Below the pieces are notes generated by a model that saw only the letters and a program-made list of their open reading frames with translations, was not told where the DNA came from and searched no databases. From contig CAKTXH010000057.1 of the NCBI GenBank assembly GCA_934630975.1, positions 1 to 14,553 of the forward strand: a stretch of 14,553 bases of DNA, in the 5' to 3' direction. Below are positions 7,703 through 14,553 of the stretch, piece after piece. The stretch comes from an uncultured Clostridia bacterium. GTDB lineage: Bacteria; Bacillota; Clostridia; Christensenellales; Aristaeellaceae. The first letter of the stretch is position 1, and each line of letters starts with the position of its first letter. The translations under genes and the position numbers were made by a program.

Positions 7703-9019
7703 TCAGATTTGTTCATTCAAAAATTGGAAAATCTGCGGCAGGGACAGACACCATGCGGTGCTGTGGCGGCCGCCCGCGCACCAGTAATGCTGCATATCCG
7801 GCAGCCAGTTCAGCAGCAGCTCGTAGTTTTCCTTTGCGCGGCAGAAGCCGTATTCATCCTCCGTGCCTTCAACGAAGATCATCGGGCGGCCGACAAGGTT
7901 CGGATACGGGTTTTCGCTCATCAGGCTGACGTTGGGCATCATGCCGGCGACGACAAATGCACGGAACATATCCGCATGCTTGTTGCCGAAGAACAGAACG
8001 CCCTTGCCGCCCATCGAGTTGCCCATCAGGTACAGATGGTCGGTATCAATGTTCAAACGGCTTTCAGCCAGCTCGATAGCGCTGAGCACGCTCTTTTCGG
8101 AAAGGATTCGAAGCTCCTTTTCCGCGTCGTCAATCTCAACCCATTCCTTCGCATCCATATAGGGAATGTTGGTCACATCGCCATATTGTCCGGCAACCAC
8201 GTAGGCGGTCGGCGCGATGAGAATATAGCCGCTTTCCTCAGCAAACATTTCGATGGAACGATAGGCCGACACGCCGGAGTTGGTATCGGCAAAGAAATAA
8301 TTCTGGCTGACGGTGTTGCCGTGCAGTAAAACAATGGCTTTGTTGGGCTTTTCCGGGTCGTAACTCGTCGGAACATACAGGCGAACCGGCAGTATCTTTC
8401 CGCTTTCATCGTCGGCAATGCGATACGTCAGATGCTGGAAGCCGTAATCCTTGCCGCGCAGCTCATTGTTCAGCACGCGGACGGAACGGGAGAAGGTTTT
8501 TGTATCCACAGCATCCAACGTCAGCGATGCGGTCAGATACCAGCCGCCTTCCGTATCTTCGATTTTCTGCACGTCCTGATGGAAACATTCGCGCATCAGC
8601 GATCCGAACGGAACGTAAAGGCTTTCATTTTCCTGCTTGACCGGGGCGGACAGGGAAACGGCCTCGCCGTTTGCGGAAGCTTCGGCTTCGCCGATGGTCA
8701 GCGCGGCCGTGATGCCCGCATGCGCAATGGAGACGGTCTGATCCTTGATTTCAACGGCGAAATCGGGCGCATAGACGGATGCAATGTCGTTGAGCGCAAC
8801 ATACAGCTCATCCTCGCCGATTTTTTCGGGCTTATGGGTTAAATCGACCATGTAGGTATCCATGAAAGCCGTTTCCGCGTCAGCTTTGAAGGAAGCCGTC
8901 GCAAATTTGTAGGAATAATTCAGCCCTTTGGGCAGCACAGGCGTAATCTCGGCCAACGCCGTGATTCCCAAGGTCAGCAGGCACAGAGCAAGCAACGCGC
9001 ATAATCCCAATTTCTTCAT
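7703..9019 (-). CDS. Secreted alpha/beta-hydrolase esterase with N-terminal stalk (copper amine oxidase N-like) domain
   Basis: A 438-residue exported hydrolase. A signal peptide (MKKLGLC, hydrophobic core, ITALA before Glu24) is followed at about 25-165 by a stalk/copper-amine-oxidase-N-like domain (DELYVALNDIASVYAP, ESLYVPFGSLMRE). The catalytic domain at about 195-438 shows LLHGN at 231-235 (oxyanion region), the nucleophile elbow GNSMGG with Ser335, a probable acid in EGTEDE (Glu387 or Asp388) and GGRHSTAW with His419. This is the layout of PHB-depolymerase-like and feruloyl-esterase-like carboxylesterases. The frame extends 46 codons further up, but AAAGGAGAG 7 bases before 9019 and the signal peptide fix this start. 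It likely cleaves an ester outside the cell to release an acid for the TRAP system. The exact substrate (for example an acylated carbohydrate) is unknown. It forms a single-gene unit. Confidence 0.88.
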   Translation of the reverse strand: MKKLGLCALLALCLLTLGITALAEITPVLPKGLNYSYKFATASFKADAETAFMDTYMVDLTHKPEKIGEDELYVALNDIASVYAPDFAVEIKDQTVSIAHAGITAALTIGEAEASANGEAVSLSAPVKQENESLYVPFGSLMRECFHQDVQKIEDTEGGWYLTASLTLDAVDTKTFSRSVRVLNNELRGKDYGFQHLTYRIADDESGKILPVRLYVPTSYDPEKPNKAIVLLHGNTVSQNYFFADTNSGVSAYRSIEMFAEESGYILIAPTAYVVAGQYGDVTNIPYMDAKEWVEIDDAEKELRILSEKSVLSAIELAESRLNIDTDHLYLMGNSMGGKGVLFFGNKHADMFRAFVVAGMMPNVSLMSENPYPNLVGRPMIFVEGTEDEYGFCRAKENYELLLNWLPDMQHYWCAGGRHSTAWCLSLPQIFQFLNEQI

Positions 9020-9174
9020 GAATGTTCTCTCCTTTGTTCTTAAATTGTTGCAGTCGTTCTCTATCTGAAACCGCGATATGAAGAAAAGCCGCGCGTAGCC
9101 CTCCTTTCCCGCCCGATTGGCATGGCTTTTTGCTTCATTTTGCGGATTCATAGGCATGTTGCCCTATTGATTGC

Positions 9175-9204
9175 ATTGTAATTTGACTATCTCTAACAAG
9201 TCAA
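9175..9204 (-). promoter_or_regulatory. Sigma-A promoter of the esterase gene, with overlapping inverted repeat
   Basis: On the minus strand TTGACT (9204-9199), 18 bases, then TACAAT (9180-9175), giving a leader of about 150 bases. The -35 hexamer is also the left arm of TTGACT-N10-AGTCAA (9183-9204), a possible operator. The leader itself shows no other gene; an in-frame ATG at 9157 lacks a good ribosome binding site. Confidence 0.7.
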
Positions 9205-9294
9205 GAACATCGGCACATACACTTTTTTCCATCAGGATTTGCAAAAAACGCGCTTTTTCGCTTCATATGGCGGAATTTGAATCACTTCTTTCAA

Positions 9295-9339
9295 CATAAA
9301 AATCGCCCCTCATGTTTTGACCATACATGAAGGACGATT
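9295..9339 (-). terminator. Terminator after the esterase-proximal regulator
   Basis: On the minus strand AATCGTCCTTCATGT pairs over 15 positions (two G-U pairs) with ACATGAGGGGCGATT, loop of 9 bases (arms 9325-9339 and 9301-9315), followed by TTTATG after the stem's own TT. It lies about 20 bases past the regulator stop. Confidence 0.8.
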
Positions 9340-9361
9340 CAATCAGTTTTCAATATAAAAC

Positions 9362-11683
9362 TCAGGTGTTTTTTTCAAGCTCGGACGCGTCTTTCTTGCG
9401 GAACGAGCCGGGCGTACAGCCCAGATACTTTTTAAACGCGCGGGTCATGGTCAGCGTATTGGTATAACCCACGGAAATGGCGATATCGTTCAGGGACGCG
9501 TTCGTGTTCTCGATGGCGTATTTCGCCTCCTCGATGCGCATCTGGTGCAGGCTGTCCAGAAAGCCCTGACCGAGGTTCTTTTGAAATTCGCGGGAGAGGG
9601 TCGAAACGCTCATGCCGAATTCTTCCGCCAGCGCGGTCAGCGACAGGCCGGAATCGCGGAAGTGCGCATGCATGTATTGATAAATGGAAGCGAACTGCTC
9701 GGAATACCGCCCGCGGATGCGCTTATCCTGATGCGCTTCCAGCAGGCCGAATACCTTTTCCCATTTGGCCAGCAGCTCGGTCTCGTCGTCCTCCGGCTGC
9801 GTCAGCGCGCCGATGTCGATACCGGCCTCCTGAAGCAGAGCGGTGTTTTCGCCGCTCGTCTCCATCAGCATGCAAAGCGTCAACGACATCAGGCCGGAAA
9901 GCTGCTGGTTGCGCAGGCGGCGGCTCTTCTGCTGGTACAGCGTATCCGCCATCTCCTTAAAGCAGGCGAACGCGCTGTTGTAATGCTCCATGTAAACCAG
10001 TTCGGACATGTGCAGGTTCTGCCGAATCAGCGTATTCAGGCAGATATCCTGCGAGCGGCCGCTTTCCTTCTCCTCAACCAGCGCCGCGCTCTGCATCACC
10101 TTGCGATAGGCGGGATGCAGGCTCTCCGCGCCGCTCTGCACCGGGCTGACGCCGAAGCGGAAACGCTTTTGAAGCTGCACGCTCAAATCCATCGTCCAGC
10201 GCTCCACGGCCTTGGCCATGTTTTCATTCTCGTCCTTGACCGGCACGACGACGAGCAGGGCGAACTGGCACATCAAAAATTCCGCCTGCACATCCTTCAT
10301 CTGCGTGCGGATGGATTCCTCGACCGTGTTGACCATGATGTGCTTGCGGTAGAGATTTTCCTGCTCGCTGCCGTTTTCCCGCATCCAGCGCCCGTTGTCG
10401 GGATAAAGCACGATGAGCATGTATTTTTCCAGCAGTTTTGGGATGCCCAGCCGTTCCGACTGTTCCGGGGTGATCAGCGGCGTCTGTCCCAGCGCAAGCT
10501 GCTCCAGATACGCCCGGCGCAGCTGGGAAAGCTGAGCCTCGATGGTCGCCTGATTGGAAAGAAGCTGCTGGTTGTAGCGCTGGATGGCGTTGGCGATGCT
10601 TTGCAGATCGTCCTCCGTGGTTTCGGCGTTCGGGGCAATGCTGCTGCTGATTTTGGAAAGCGGGCGGAATACGCGGATGAGCATGTAAACGCCGACTGCG
10701 GTGATGACGAGCAGCCACAGCGCGGTGACGATCAGCAGAAGCCAAATCCATTCGGAGGAAACGACGCTGGTTGCGCCCGTTTCGGCCAGAATGGCGACGG
10801 TTTGGAGGCCGTATTCGGGCAGGCTATGCCGCATCAGCGTGTAATCGCCGATATCCTCGATGGATGCGTCGCGCGTCAGCTCCTCCTGCGTAAGGCCGAG
10901 CGCGCCGAGGGAAAGCGACGGGTCGCGCAGCAGCAGACCGCCATCCGGGAAAACGCAGACCATTTGCTTCAATAAATAAGAGCGCCCGCTGTTATCCGCC
11001 AGCAGCGAATCGTTCAGCGCTTCGTGCGTCATGCCGCAGAGCAGCACCAATCCGTTATCCAGCGTTCGCGTCAGGTAGAGCGCGGCGTTGGCGTGTTCGG
11101 CGGCGTGCCCTTCTGTCAGCGCGCCGTCATCCGTGTTCATTACCCTGATACCGAGCAGGTCGCAAAGCTCCTCCTCCGAGGTACACAGCGCCCCGACATG
11201 CCCGTTTGAAACGCAGGCAATCGCCACGCCCGTCTGCGGATTATAGACTGCGCCTTCGCTGAACGACGAGCTGGCCATAATCAGCCCTTGCAGGCGGCCA
11301 AGAATTTTGTTGCCGTTTTTATCGGTCGGGAAAGGGCTTTCGTCAAAGGTCAGCTTCACGCCGGGCTGTTTTAAATCGGCCAGAAAATCCGCTGCGTCTG
11401 CGGTTTCCAGATAGGGAACGGCGTAAACGGAGGTTTTCAGGTTGTCGAGCCACGCGTCCGAGCTGTCGAGCACCTCCTGAAAAGCCTCCGCGTTCGCGTC
11501 AAAACGAACATGGTTCTCCTCGCGATAGCGCTGGGTGTTGCTTTTTTCCAGATGAAGCAGGCCCAGCATGGTGATCAGCAGCAGCACGCTGATGCCGATG
11601 GCAATGATGAGCAGGCAGACTTTTCTTCGATTGATTTTGATGGCCGTCGTTTCCGACGAATCGCGCTTCTTCGTACGCTTCAT
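9362..11683 (-). CDS. Membrane-bound AraC-family transcriptional regulator with extracytoplasmic sensor domain (esterase-proximal copy)
   Basis: 773 residues from the ATG at 11683. The frame runs 33 codons further up, but GGGAGG lies 9 bases before this ATG and the upstream residues look like leader sequence. Order: basic N-terminus, membrane helix at about 22-45, sensor region of about 265 residues outside the membrane, second helix at about 311-338. A linker (RPLSKIS), a coiled-coil-prone segment and a GGDEF-like-compatible domain sharing YMLIVLYPDNGRW with the paralogue follow. The AraC DNA-binding domain is at about 668-763 (LTALAEEFGMSVSTLSREFQ; LNDIAISVGYTNTLTMTRAFK; TPGSFRK). The DNA-binding domains of the two regulators are close to identical in recognition helices, whereas the sensor regions have diverged strongly. 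It probably controls the adjacent esterase and dehydratase-like genes. Ligand unknown. Confidence 0.9.
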   Translation of the reverse strand: MKRTKKRDSSETTAIKINRRKVCLLIIAIGISVLLLITMLGLLHLEKSNTQRYREENHVRFDANAEAFQEVLDSSDAWLDNLKTSVYAVPYLETADAADFLADLKQPGVKLTFDESPFPTDKNGNKILGRLQGLIMASSSFSEGAVYNPQTGVAIACVSNGHVGALCTSEEELCDLLGIRVMNTDDGALTEGHAAEHANAALYLTRTLDNGLVLLCGMTHEALNDSLLADNSGRSYLLKQMVCVFPDGGLLLRDPSLSLGALGLTQEELTRDASIEDIGDYTLMRHSLPEYGLQTVAILAETGATSVVSSEWIWLLLIVTALWLLVITAVGVYMLIRVFRPLSKISSSIAPNAETTEDDLQSIANAIQRYNQQLLSNQATIEAQLSQLRRAYLEQLALGQTPLITPEQSERLGIPKLLEKYMLIVLYPDNGRWMRENGSEQENLYRKHIMVNTVEESIRTQMKDVQAEFLMCQFALLVVVPVKDENENMAKAVERWTMDLSVQLQKRFRFGVSPVQSGAESLHPAYRKVMQSAALVEEKESGRSQDICLNTLIRQNLHMSELVYMEHYNSAFACFKEMADTLYQQKSRRLRNQQLSGLMSLTLCMLMETSGENTALLQEAGIDIGALTQPEDDETELLAKWEKVFGLLEAHQDKRIRGRYSEQFASIYQYMHAHFRDSGLSLTALAEEFGMSVSTLSREFQKNLGQGFLDSLHQMRIEEAKYAIENTNASLNDIAISVGYTNTLTMTRAFKKYLGCTPGSFRKKDASELEKNT

Positions 11684-11764
11684 GAAGTTCTTCCTCCCAC
11701 TGTGGCATTTTGACGTTGAACCGATCCGCGCAATTTCGGCGCCGCGGCGGTTTTTGATGCTCAC

Positions 11765-11773
11765 AGTATACCA
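11765..11773 (-). promoter_or_regulatory. Extended -10 promoter of the esterase-proximal regulator
   Basis: On the minus strand TGGTATACT: a TATACT box with TGn extension, 81 bases before the chosen start. No convincing -35 box is present. It is the same promoter type as that of the paralogous regulator. Confidence 0.65.
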
Positions 11774-11882
11774 TAAAACCATTCCGATTTCTTTATATCT
11801 TTTTTACAAGACGCGTTTTGATGATGGCGCAAAAATTGATTCATGCCTGATTCGTTTTTTGCGCGATGCGGTTTTTCCCTGT

Positions 11883-11937
11883 AAAAACAGCCCGAAAGGG
11901 CAGAAAAAAACGCCCTCGACATCTCGAAAGGCGTTTT
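11883..11937. terminator. Tandem hairpin terminators at the right edge of the catabolic cassette
   Basis: One hairpin (about 11907-11937; AACGCC...GGCGTT with an inner TCGA pair) has T runs on both strands (T7 on minus, T5 on plus), so it can act in both directions. A second (11890-11901; GCCC-GAAA-GGGC on plus) is followed by T5 on the minus strand. They insulate the regulator's promoter from transcription entering from the relaxase side. Confidence 0.75.
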
Positions 11938-12189
11938 TGCTTCAAGGCGCTGCGGCCTGAAATCCAAAAGGAGGCAGAGGAGATTTGGGTAAACGAAGAA
12001 GCTCGATTCGTTTCAAAATAAGGGGGACAGGTGTATGGAGTGTTGTCCGTTTCCCCTCTGCATAATCAGTATAAGCGTATCGCGCTGAATATACAAGAAT
12101 CAAGAATTTCAGACCTAAATTAGGAAGAAAAAGATGAATGAAAAAAAGGGAATTAGGAGATCAAATTCATAAGCATTTCCAGCTTTATC

Positions 12190-12217
12190 CCAACTTTTGT
12201 ACAAACGCAAAAGTTGG
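12190..12217. repeat. Perfect 10-bp inverted repeat
   Basis: CCAACTTTTG, 8-base loop, CAAAAGTTGG. There is no T tract on either side, so it is not a standard terminator. It could be a recognition site for a replication, transfer or recombination protein. Confidence 0.7.
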
Positions 12218-12238
12218 TGAAAAGTCAAAAGGATATGA

Positions 12239-12268
12239 GGCGGTGAGCAGGACGACCTGTTCACCGCC
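12239..12268. repeat. 13-bp GC-rich hairpin downstream of the relaxase gene
   Basis: GGCGGTGAGCAGG, loop ACGA, CCTGTTCACCGCC (one G-T pair). It lies 76 bases past the relaxase stop. On the minus strand it is followed by TCATATCCTTTTG, a poor U tract, so termination is possible but not clear. Confidence 0.65.
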
Positions 12269-12343
12269 CTGGCTGCTATGAAACAAAAATCCTGCCGACT
12301 GTCAGAGACCACGGCGAAACCACCGCTTATTCCGCCTTGGCGG

Positions 12344-13987
12344 TCAAATCAGTTTGTCCTTGGGACTTTGATTTCTCCGATTTTTCTCATGTTCACCTTG
12401 TTGTCGAGTCACTTTCTGTTCCGTTTTTTCCATGATTTCTTCCAGCTCTTTCCGATTGCCCGCCGTTTCCATCGCGTCCTCAATCGAAACCCGCCCATCT
12501 GACACCCGCGGCAACGCGTCGGGAATGACCTTGCGCGTCCAATATCGGATGCGGTTCAGCTCCGCCAATTCTGCTTTGATTTCTTCGAGTTTCGGAAGAA
12601 GGGCTTCGCGTTCCGCTTCAAGCTGTGCGCGTTCTGTTTTCAGCGCCGCACGTTGTTCCTTATCGAGAGGAGACGCAAGCTCCAGCGACTTCATGAGCTT
12701 TTCGCGCAGCCAGATCGCTTTTTGCAGGCGGTTCAATTCGTCGCCATGTTCGGCTTTGAACTTTTCTCGCTTGCCATTCCAGCGAATGCCTTCGTATTCC
12801 TGCTGAACTGGCTTCAATTCTCGGATGGTTTGAATCGCGCCAAACAGCGCGCCAATATCACGGATTCTGCGTTCCTTTGCCGTGGATTCCGCCTTGATTT
12901 TGGAAAATGTCCGTTGAGTTTCGGCGATGTATCGTCCGAGCTGACCGACCGTATAAAGCTCGTGATTCGAGAGGAAGGAAACCGCCTTAAAACCGTCCTT
13001 CAAATCACGGACAGCGCCTTTTTCCTGTGCATAGCGATTCCATGTTTCGCGCCCGTCCTTTCGCATGTCCAGATAGGCGGTAATCACATCGCTCAGCGGG
13101 TAATCATCCGGGCTTTCGATGATCTGCTGGCGGCTGACCGCCTTGCGCAATTCATCCAGCCAAGCGCCGATCTCGCGAACGGTTTTCTGCAAAGAAGCCA
13201 GCATCTTATTCACGCTGATGATCTTTCGATTCTCGTCGCCGCGTTCGCTGGAAACGCCCTTGCGTTCCAGCGCGGAAGCTGTCGGACCGAGATGCTTTTG
13301 CGGCAGGTGATCTTCAACGCCCTGTCGCTCAAGAGAACGCATATCGACGCGCTCTGTTCGTCCCGCTGCTTCGAGCGCCGCGTTTTGTGCAGCCGCCCAA
13401 TCCTGCCGCCAGATTTCGCCGTACTTGCGCTCGTTCCAATCGACAGTATCGACCTTGACGCGCTTCCAGCTTCCGTTCAGCGCGCGGATGCGGTTTCCAT
13501 TCTCATCGAGCGCGTAAACATTCTTTGATTTGGGCAGCCACTTCCCGTTTTCGTCCATAGCGCGAAGCGTCAGCATGATGTGAACGTGCGGGTTGCCGTC
13601 GCCCTTGTCGTGATAAAAGAAATTGCAGACCATGCCCTTATCCACAAATTCCTTTTGACAGAAATCGCGGACGAGGGCAAGGTTCTGCTCATCAGTCAGT
13701 TCACGCGGCAAGGCAAAAAGCATCGAGCGCGCCGTCTGGGCATTGACGCTCGTTTCCGCTGCGTCCACCGCGTTCCAAAGCGTCTGCGGGTCAGCATATG
13801 CTTTCGGCGCGTTGGATGGCAGCATGACTTCAACCCACTTCACGCGCGCCGGGCTGCTGTGCGGATATTTCCAGCAGCACTCGTATTCGGAATACTTCTT
13901 TTCGCCTGAATAATACGCGCAGGAAGCCATGCAGGATTGACCTTTTCCTCGGCTGATGATCTTAAAGCTCCCTGTCGGGCAGGGCAT
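12344..13987 (-). CDS. mobA: MobA/MobL-family conjugative relaxase (MOBQ type)
   Basis: A 547-residue relaxase that would nick oriT and carry the strand into a recipient. The N-terminus has FKIISRGKGQSCMASCAYYSG with the probable catalytic Tyr25 or Tyr26. The metal-binding histidine motif is FFYHDKGDGNPHVHIMLT (His126, His134, His136), followed by DWNERKYGEIWRQDWA at 183-198 and LPQKHLG at 228-234, all family features. Residues from about 260 onward are charged, coiled-coil-rich and end in a basic tail. No primase domain is recognisable, so it is shorter than RSF1010 MobA. GGAGG lies 7 bases before the ATG. The gene lies 154 bases downstream of the DUF3847-like gene, and the gap holds an oriT, so the enzyme probably acts on that site. 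It appears intact, unlike the fragment at the left edge. Confidence 0.93.
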   Translation of the reverse strand: MPCPTGSFKIISRGKGQSCMASCAYYSGEKKYSEYECCWKYPHSSPARVKWVEVMLPSNAPKAYADPQTLWNAVDAAETSVNAQTARSMLFALPRELTDEQNLALVRDFCQKEFVDKGMVCNFFYHDKGDGNPHVHIMLTLRAMDENGKWLPKSKNVYALDENGNRIRALNGSWKRVKVDTVDWNERKYGEIWRQDWAAAQNAALEAAGRTERVDMRSLERQGVEDHLPQKHLGPTASALERKGVSSERGDENRKIISVNKMLASLQKTVREIGAWLDELRKAVSRQQIIESPDDYPLSDVITAYLDMRKDGRETWNRYAQEKGAVRDLKDGFKAVSFLSNHELYTVGQLGRYIAETQRTFSKIKAESTAKERRIRDIGALFGAIQTIRELKPVQQEYEGIRWNGKREKFKAEHGDELNRLQKAIWLREKLMKSLELASPLDKEQRAALKTERAQLEAEREALLPKLEEIKAELAELNRIRYWTRKVIPDALPRVSDGRVSIEDAMETAGNRKELEEIMEKTEQKVTRQQGEHEKNRRNQSPKDKLI

Positions 13988-14005
13988 GGGGTCACCTCCG
14001 TTTCT

Positions 14006-14095
14006 CGGCGCAAAGCGCCGTCATGGGGTAGCCGATGCAATCGGCGCAGGGGCTTTCACCTGTTGATGCCGAAGGCATCGAGCACCCCGCAGGGG
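14006..14095. repeat. Cluster of mini-hairpins with three-base loops next to oriT
   Basis: Four perfect hairpins in 90 bases: CGGCGC-AAA-GCGCCG (14006-14020), GCCGAT-GCA-ATCGGC (14031-14045), GATGCC-GAA-GGCATC (14065-14079) and CCCC-GCA-GGGG (14085-14095). A fifth forms the oriT arm. Three of these four loops, and the oriT loop, fit GNA, the loop type known to make unusually stable single-stranded DNA hairpins when closed by C-G. Stems differ in sequence, so it is the shape that is repeated. Confidence 0.7.
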
Positions 14096-14113
14096 CCTTC
14101 GGAGAACGCACGG

Positions 14114-14142
14114 CGCATCGAAGATGCGTATAAGTGCGCCCT
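14114..14142 (+). other. oriT: Origin of transfer (oriT), RSF1010/MOBQ-like
   Basis: A 6-bp inverted repeat, CGCATC-GAA-GATGCG (14114-14128), is followed after two bases by TAAGTGCGCCCT (14131-14142). This is the architecture of the RSF1010 family oriT: an inverted repeat with a GAA loop directly 5' of a nic core, which I recall as TAAGTGCG/CCCT or one base different. By analogy the plus strand is nicked at or beside 14138/14139. It sits directly upstream of a MobA/MobL relaxase gene, the expected partner. The core's last base overlaps the stop codon of the flanking gene. If circular, DNA to the right would enter the recipient first and the catabolic cassette late. Confidence 0.82.
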
Positions 14143-14553
14143 CACGGGATGGGGCTGCTTCCGTCGCTCTCCGTGTCGTCCTCGTTCTCTTTGCTCCAAA
14201 GCATGCCTTGCATGGTCGATTTCGGCATACGCTGCATGGCTACATCAATCAGCTCTTTCGGGCTTTGTGGAAGCTCCCCTCGTCGGCTGGCGGTCATCTG
14301 TTCCACCAACTCGCGCACACGGGGAGAGGCAAAGAAGTAGTCAATCAACAGGAACACATCTTCATCCGTCAGCAGTTCGGGATTGGGCAGATAATGCTCC
14401 AAATGCCCGCCGCGTTCGCATAAGCGATGCGTCCGTTCCTTGTTTCGCTGGATGGAGATTTTGTGTTTCGCCGCCCTGAGCTGCTGCTCGGCTTTTCGTT
14501 TCTGCGCTTCGGCTTTCTGCTGCATCGCAAGCAGTTTTTCGATTCGTTCAGAC
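14142..14553 (-). CDS. DUF3847-like mobilization accessory protein (5' end outside window)
   Basis: The frame is open through the right edge (SERIEKLLAMQQ...), so the true start is beyond 14553 or at the ATG at 14525, which has no clear ribosome binding site. The visible part is about 136 residues. An N-terminal Lys/Glu/Gln-rich coiled-coil segment is followed by RNKERTHRLCERGGHLEHYL, which resembles the RxHRLxxRG signature of DUF3847 proteins found beside MobA/MobL relaxases. An acidic tail follows (ENEDDTESDGSSP). No enzyme motif is visible. A role as a relaxosome accessory factor is inferred from its position and coiled coil, with oriT lying right at its 3' end. It is probably transcribed with the relaxase. 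Confidence 0.7.
   Translation of the reverse strand, partial: SERIEKLLAMQQKAEAQKRKAEQQLRAAKHKISIQRNKERTHRLCERGGHLEHYLPNPELLTDEDVFLLIDYFFASPRVRELVEQMTASRRGELPQSPKELIDVAMQRMPKSTMQGMLWSKENEDDTESDGSSPIP

Larger units (their letters stand above)
11943..12343. other. Gene-free, AT-richer structured intergenic region between cassette and relaxase
   Basis: No open frame here has a credible start with a ribosome binding site. Composition shifts to A-rich around 12060-12240, unlike the GC-rich cassette. It holds a loose GGGGGACA...TGTCC...CCCC inverted element near 12020-12055 and the two strong hairpins listed separately. It is the most likely place for the junction between cassette and mobilization DNA. 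Confidence 0.5.

Noticed and set aside
9020..9157. 46-codon N-terminal extension of the esterase from an ATG at 9157
   Set aside because: No good ribosome binding site; it would bury the clear signal peptide. It lies in the mRNA leader after the promoter at 9175-9204.
7515..9242. Shared upstream motif GCAAA(A)TC(C)TG before the dehydratase (7515-7525) and esterase (9232-9242) promoters
   Set aside because: The distance to the -35 box differs by about 13 bases, the match is short and no copy is evident at dctP; too weak for an operator claim.
11684..11782. 33-codon N-terminal extension of the esterase-proximal regulator
   Set aside because: The ATG at 11782 lies upstream of the predicted transcription start, whereas the one at 11683 has GGGAGG at proper spacing.

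Overview
The window looks like a chromosomal or mobile-element segment from a GC-rich, anaerobic, probably gut-associated member of the Bacillota (Clostridia). This is inferred from strong AGGAGG-type ribosome binding sites, canonical sigma-A promoters, membrane-bound AraC regulators, a 'stalk'-domain secreted esterase, and a MobA/MobL relaxase with a DUF3847-type partner. No rRNA or tRNA gene is present, so genus is not assignable.

Layout. Positions 1-219 hold a piece of a plus-strand MobA/MobL relaxase gene that stops resembling the family near position 146. From about 230 to 11,940 lies a coherent minus-strand catabolic cassette. In transcription order it holds a membrane-anchored AraC regulator (11683-9362), a secreted alpha/beta-hydrolase esterase (9019-7703), an enolase-superfamily acid-sugar dehydratase-like enzyme (7288-6032), a second, paralogous membrane AraC regulator (5821-3473) and a complete TRAP transporter, dctP-dctQ-dctM (3222-320). 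Each unit has its own recognisable promoter and is followed by a terminator-type hairpin, so this is a regulon of five transcription units rather than one operon. From about 11,940 to the right edge lies mobilization DNA: a structured intergenic region, a complete MobA/MobL relaxase (13987-12344), an RSF1010/MOBQ-like oriT with a cluster of tri-loop mini-hairpins (14006-14142), and a DUF3847-like gene running off the edge.

Working model (inference). The secreted esterase frees an acid (for example a sugar acid) from an ester outside the membrane. The DctP binding protein captures the acid and DctQM imports it by Na+-driven transport. The dehydratase-like enzyme acts on it, and the two regulators sense ligands outside the cell through their extracytoplasmic domains. 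The most unusual gene is the dehydratase. It has two well-formed translation starts. One adds an export-type leader with an RK variant of the twin-arginine motif. The other, 46 codons downstream with a perfect Shine-Dalgarno inside the leader's coding sequence, gives the canonical cytoplasmic enzyme. The second notable element is the oriT, which places the cassette beside a mobilization module.
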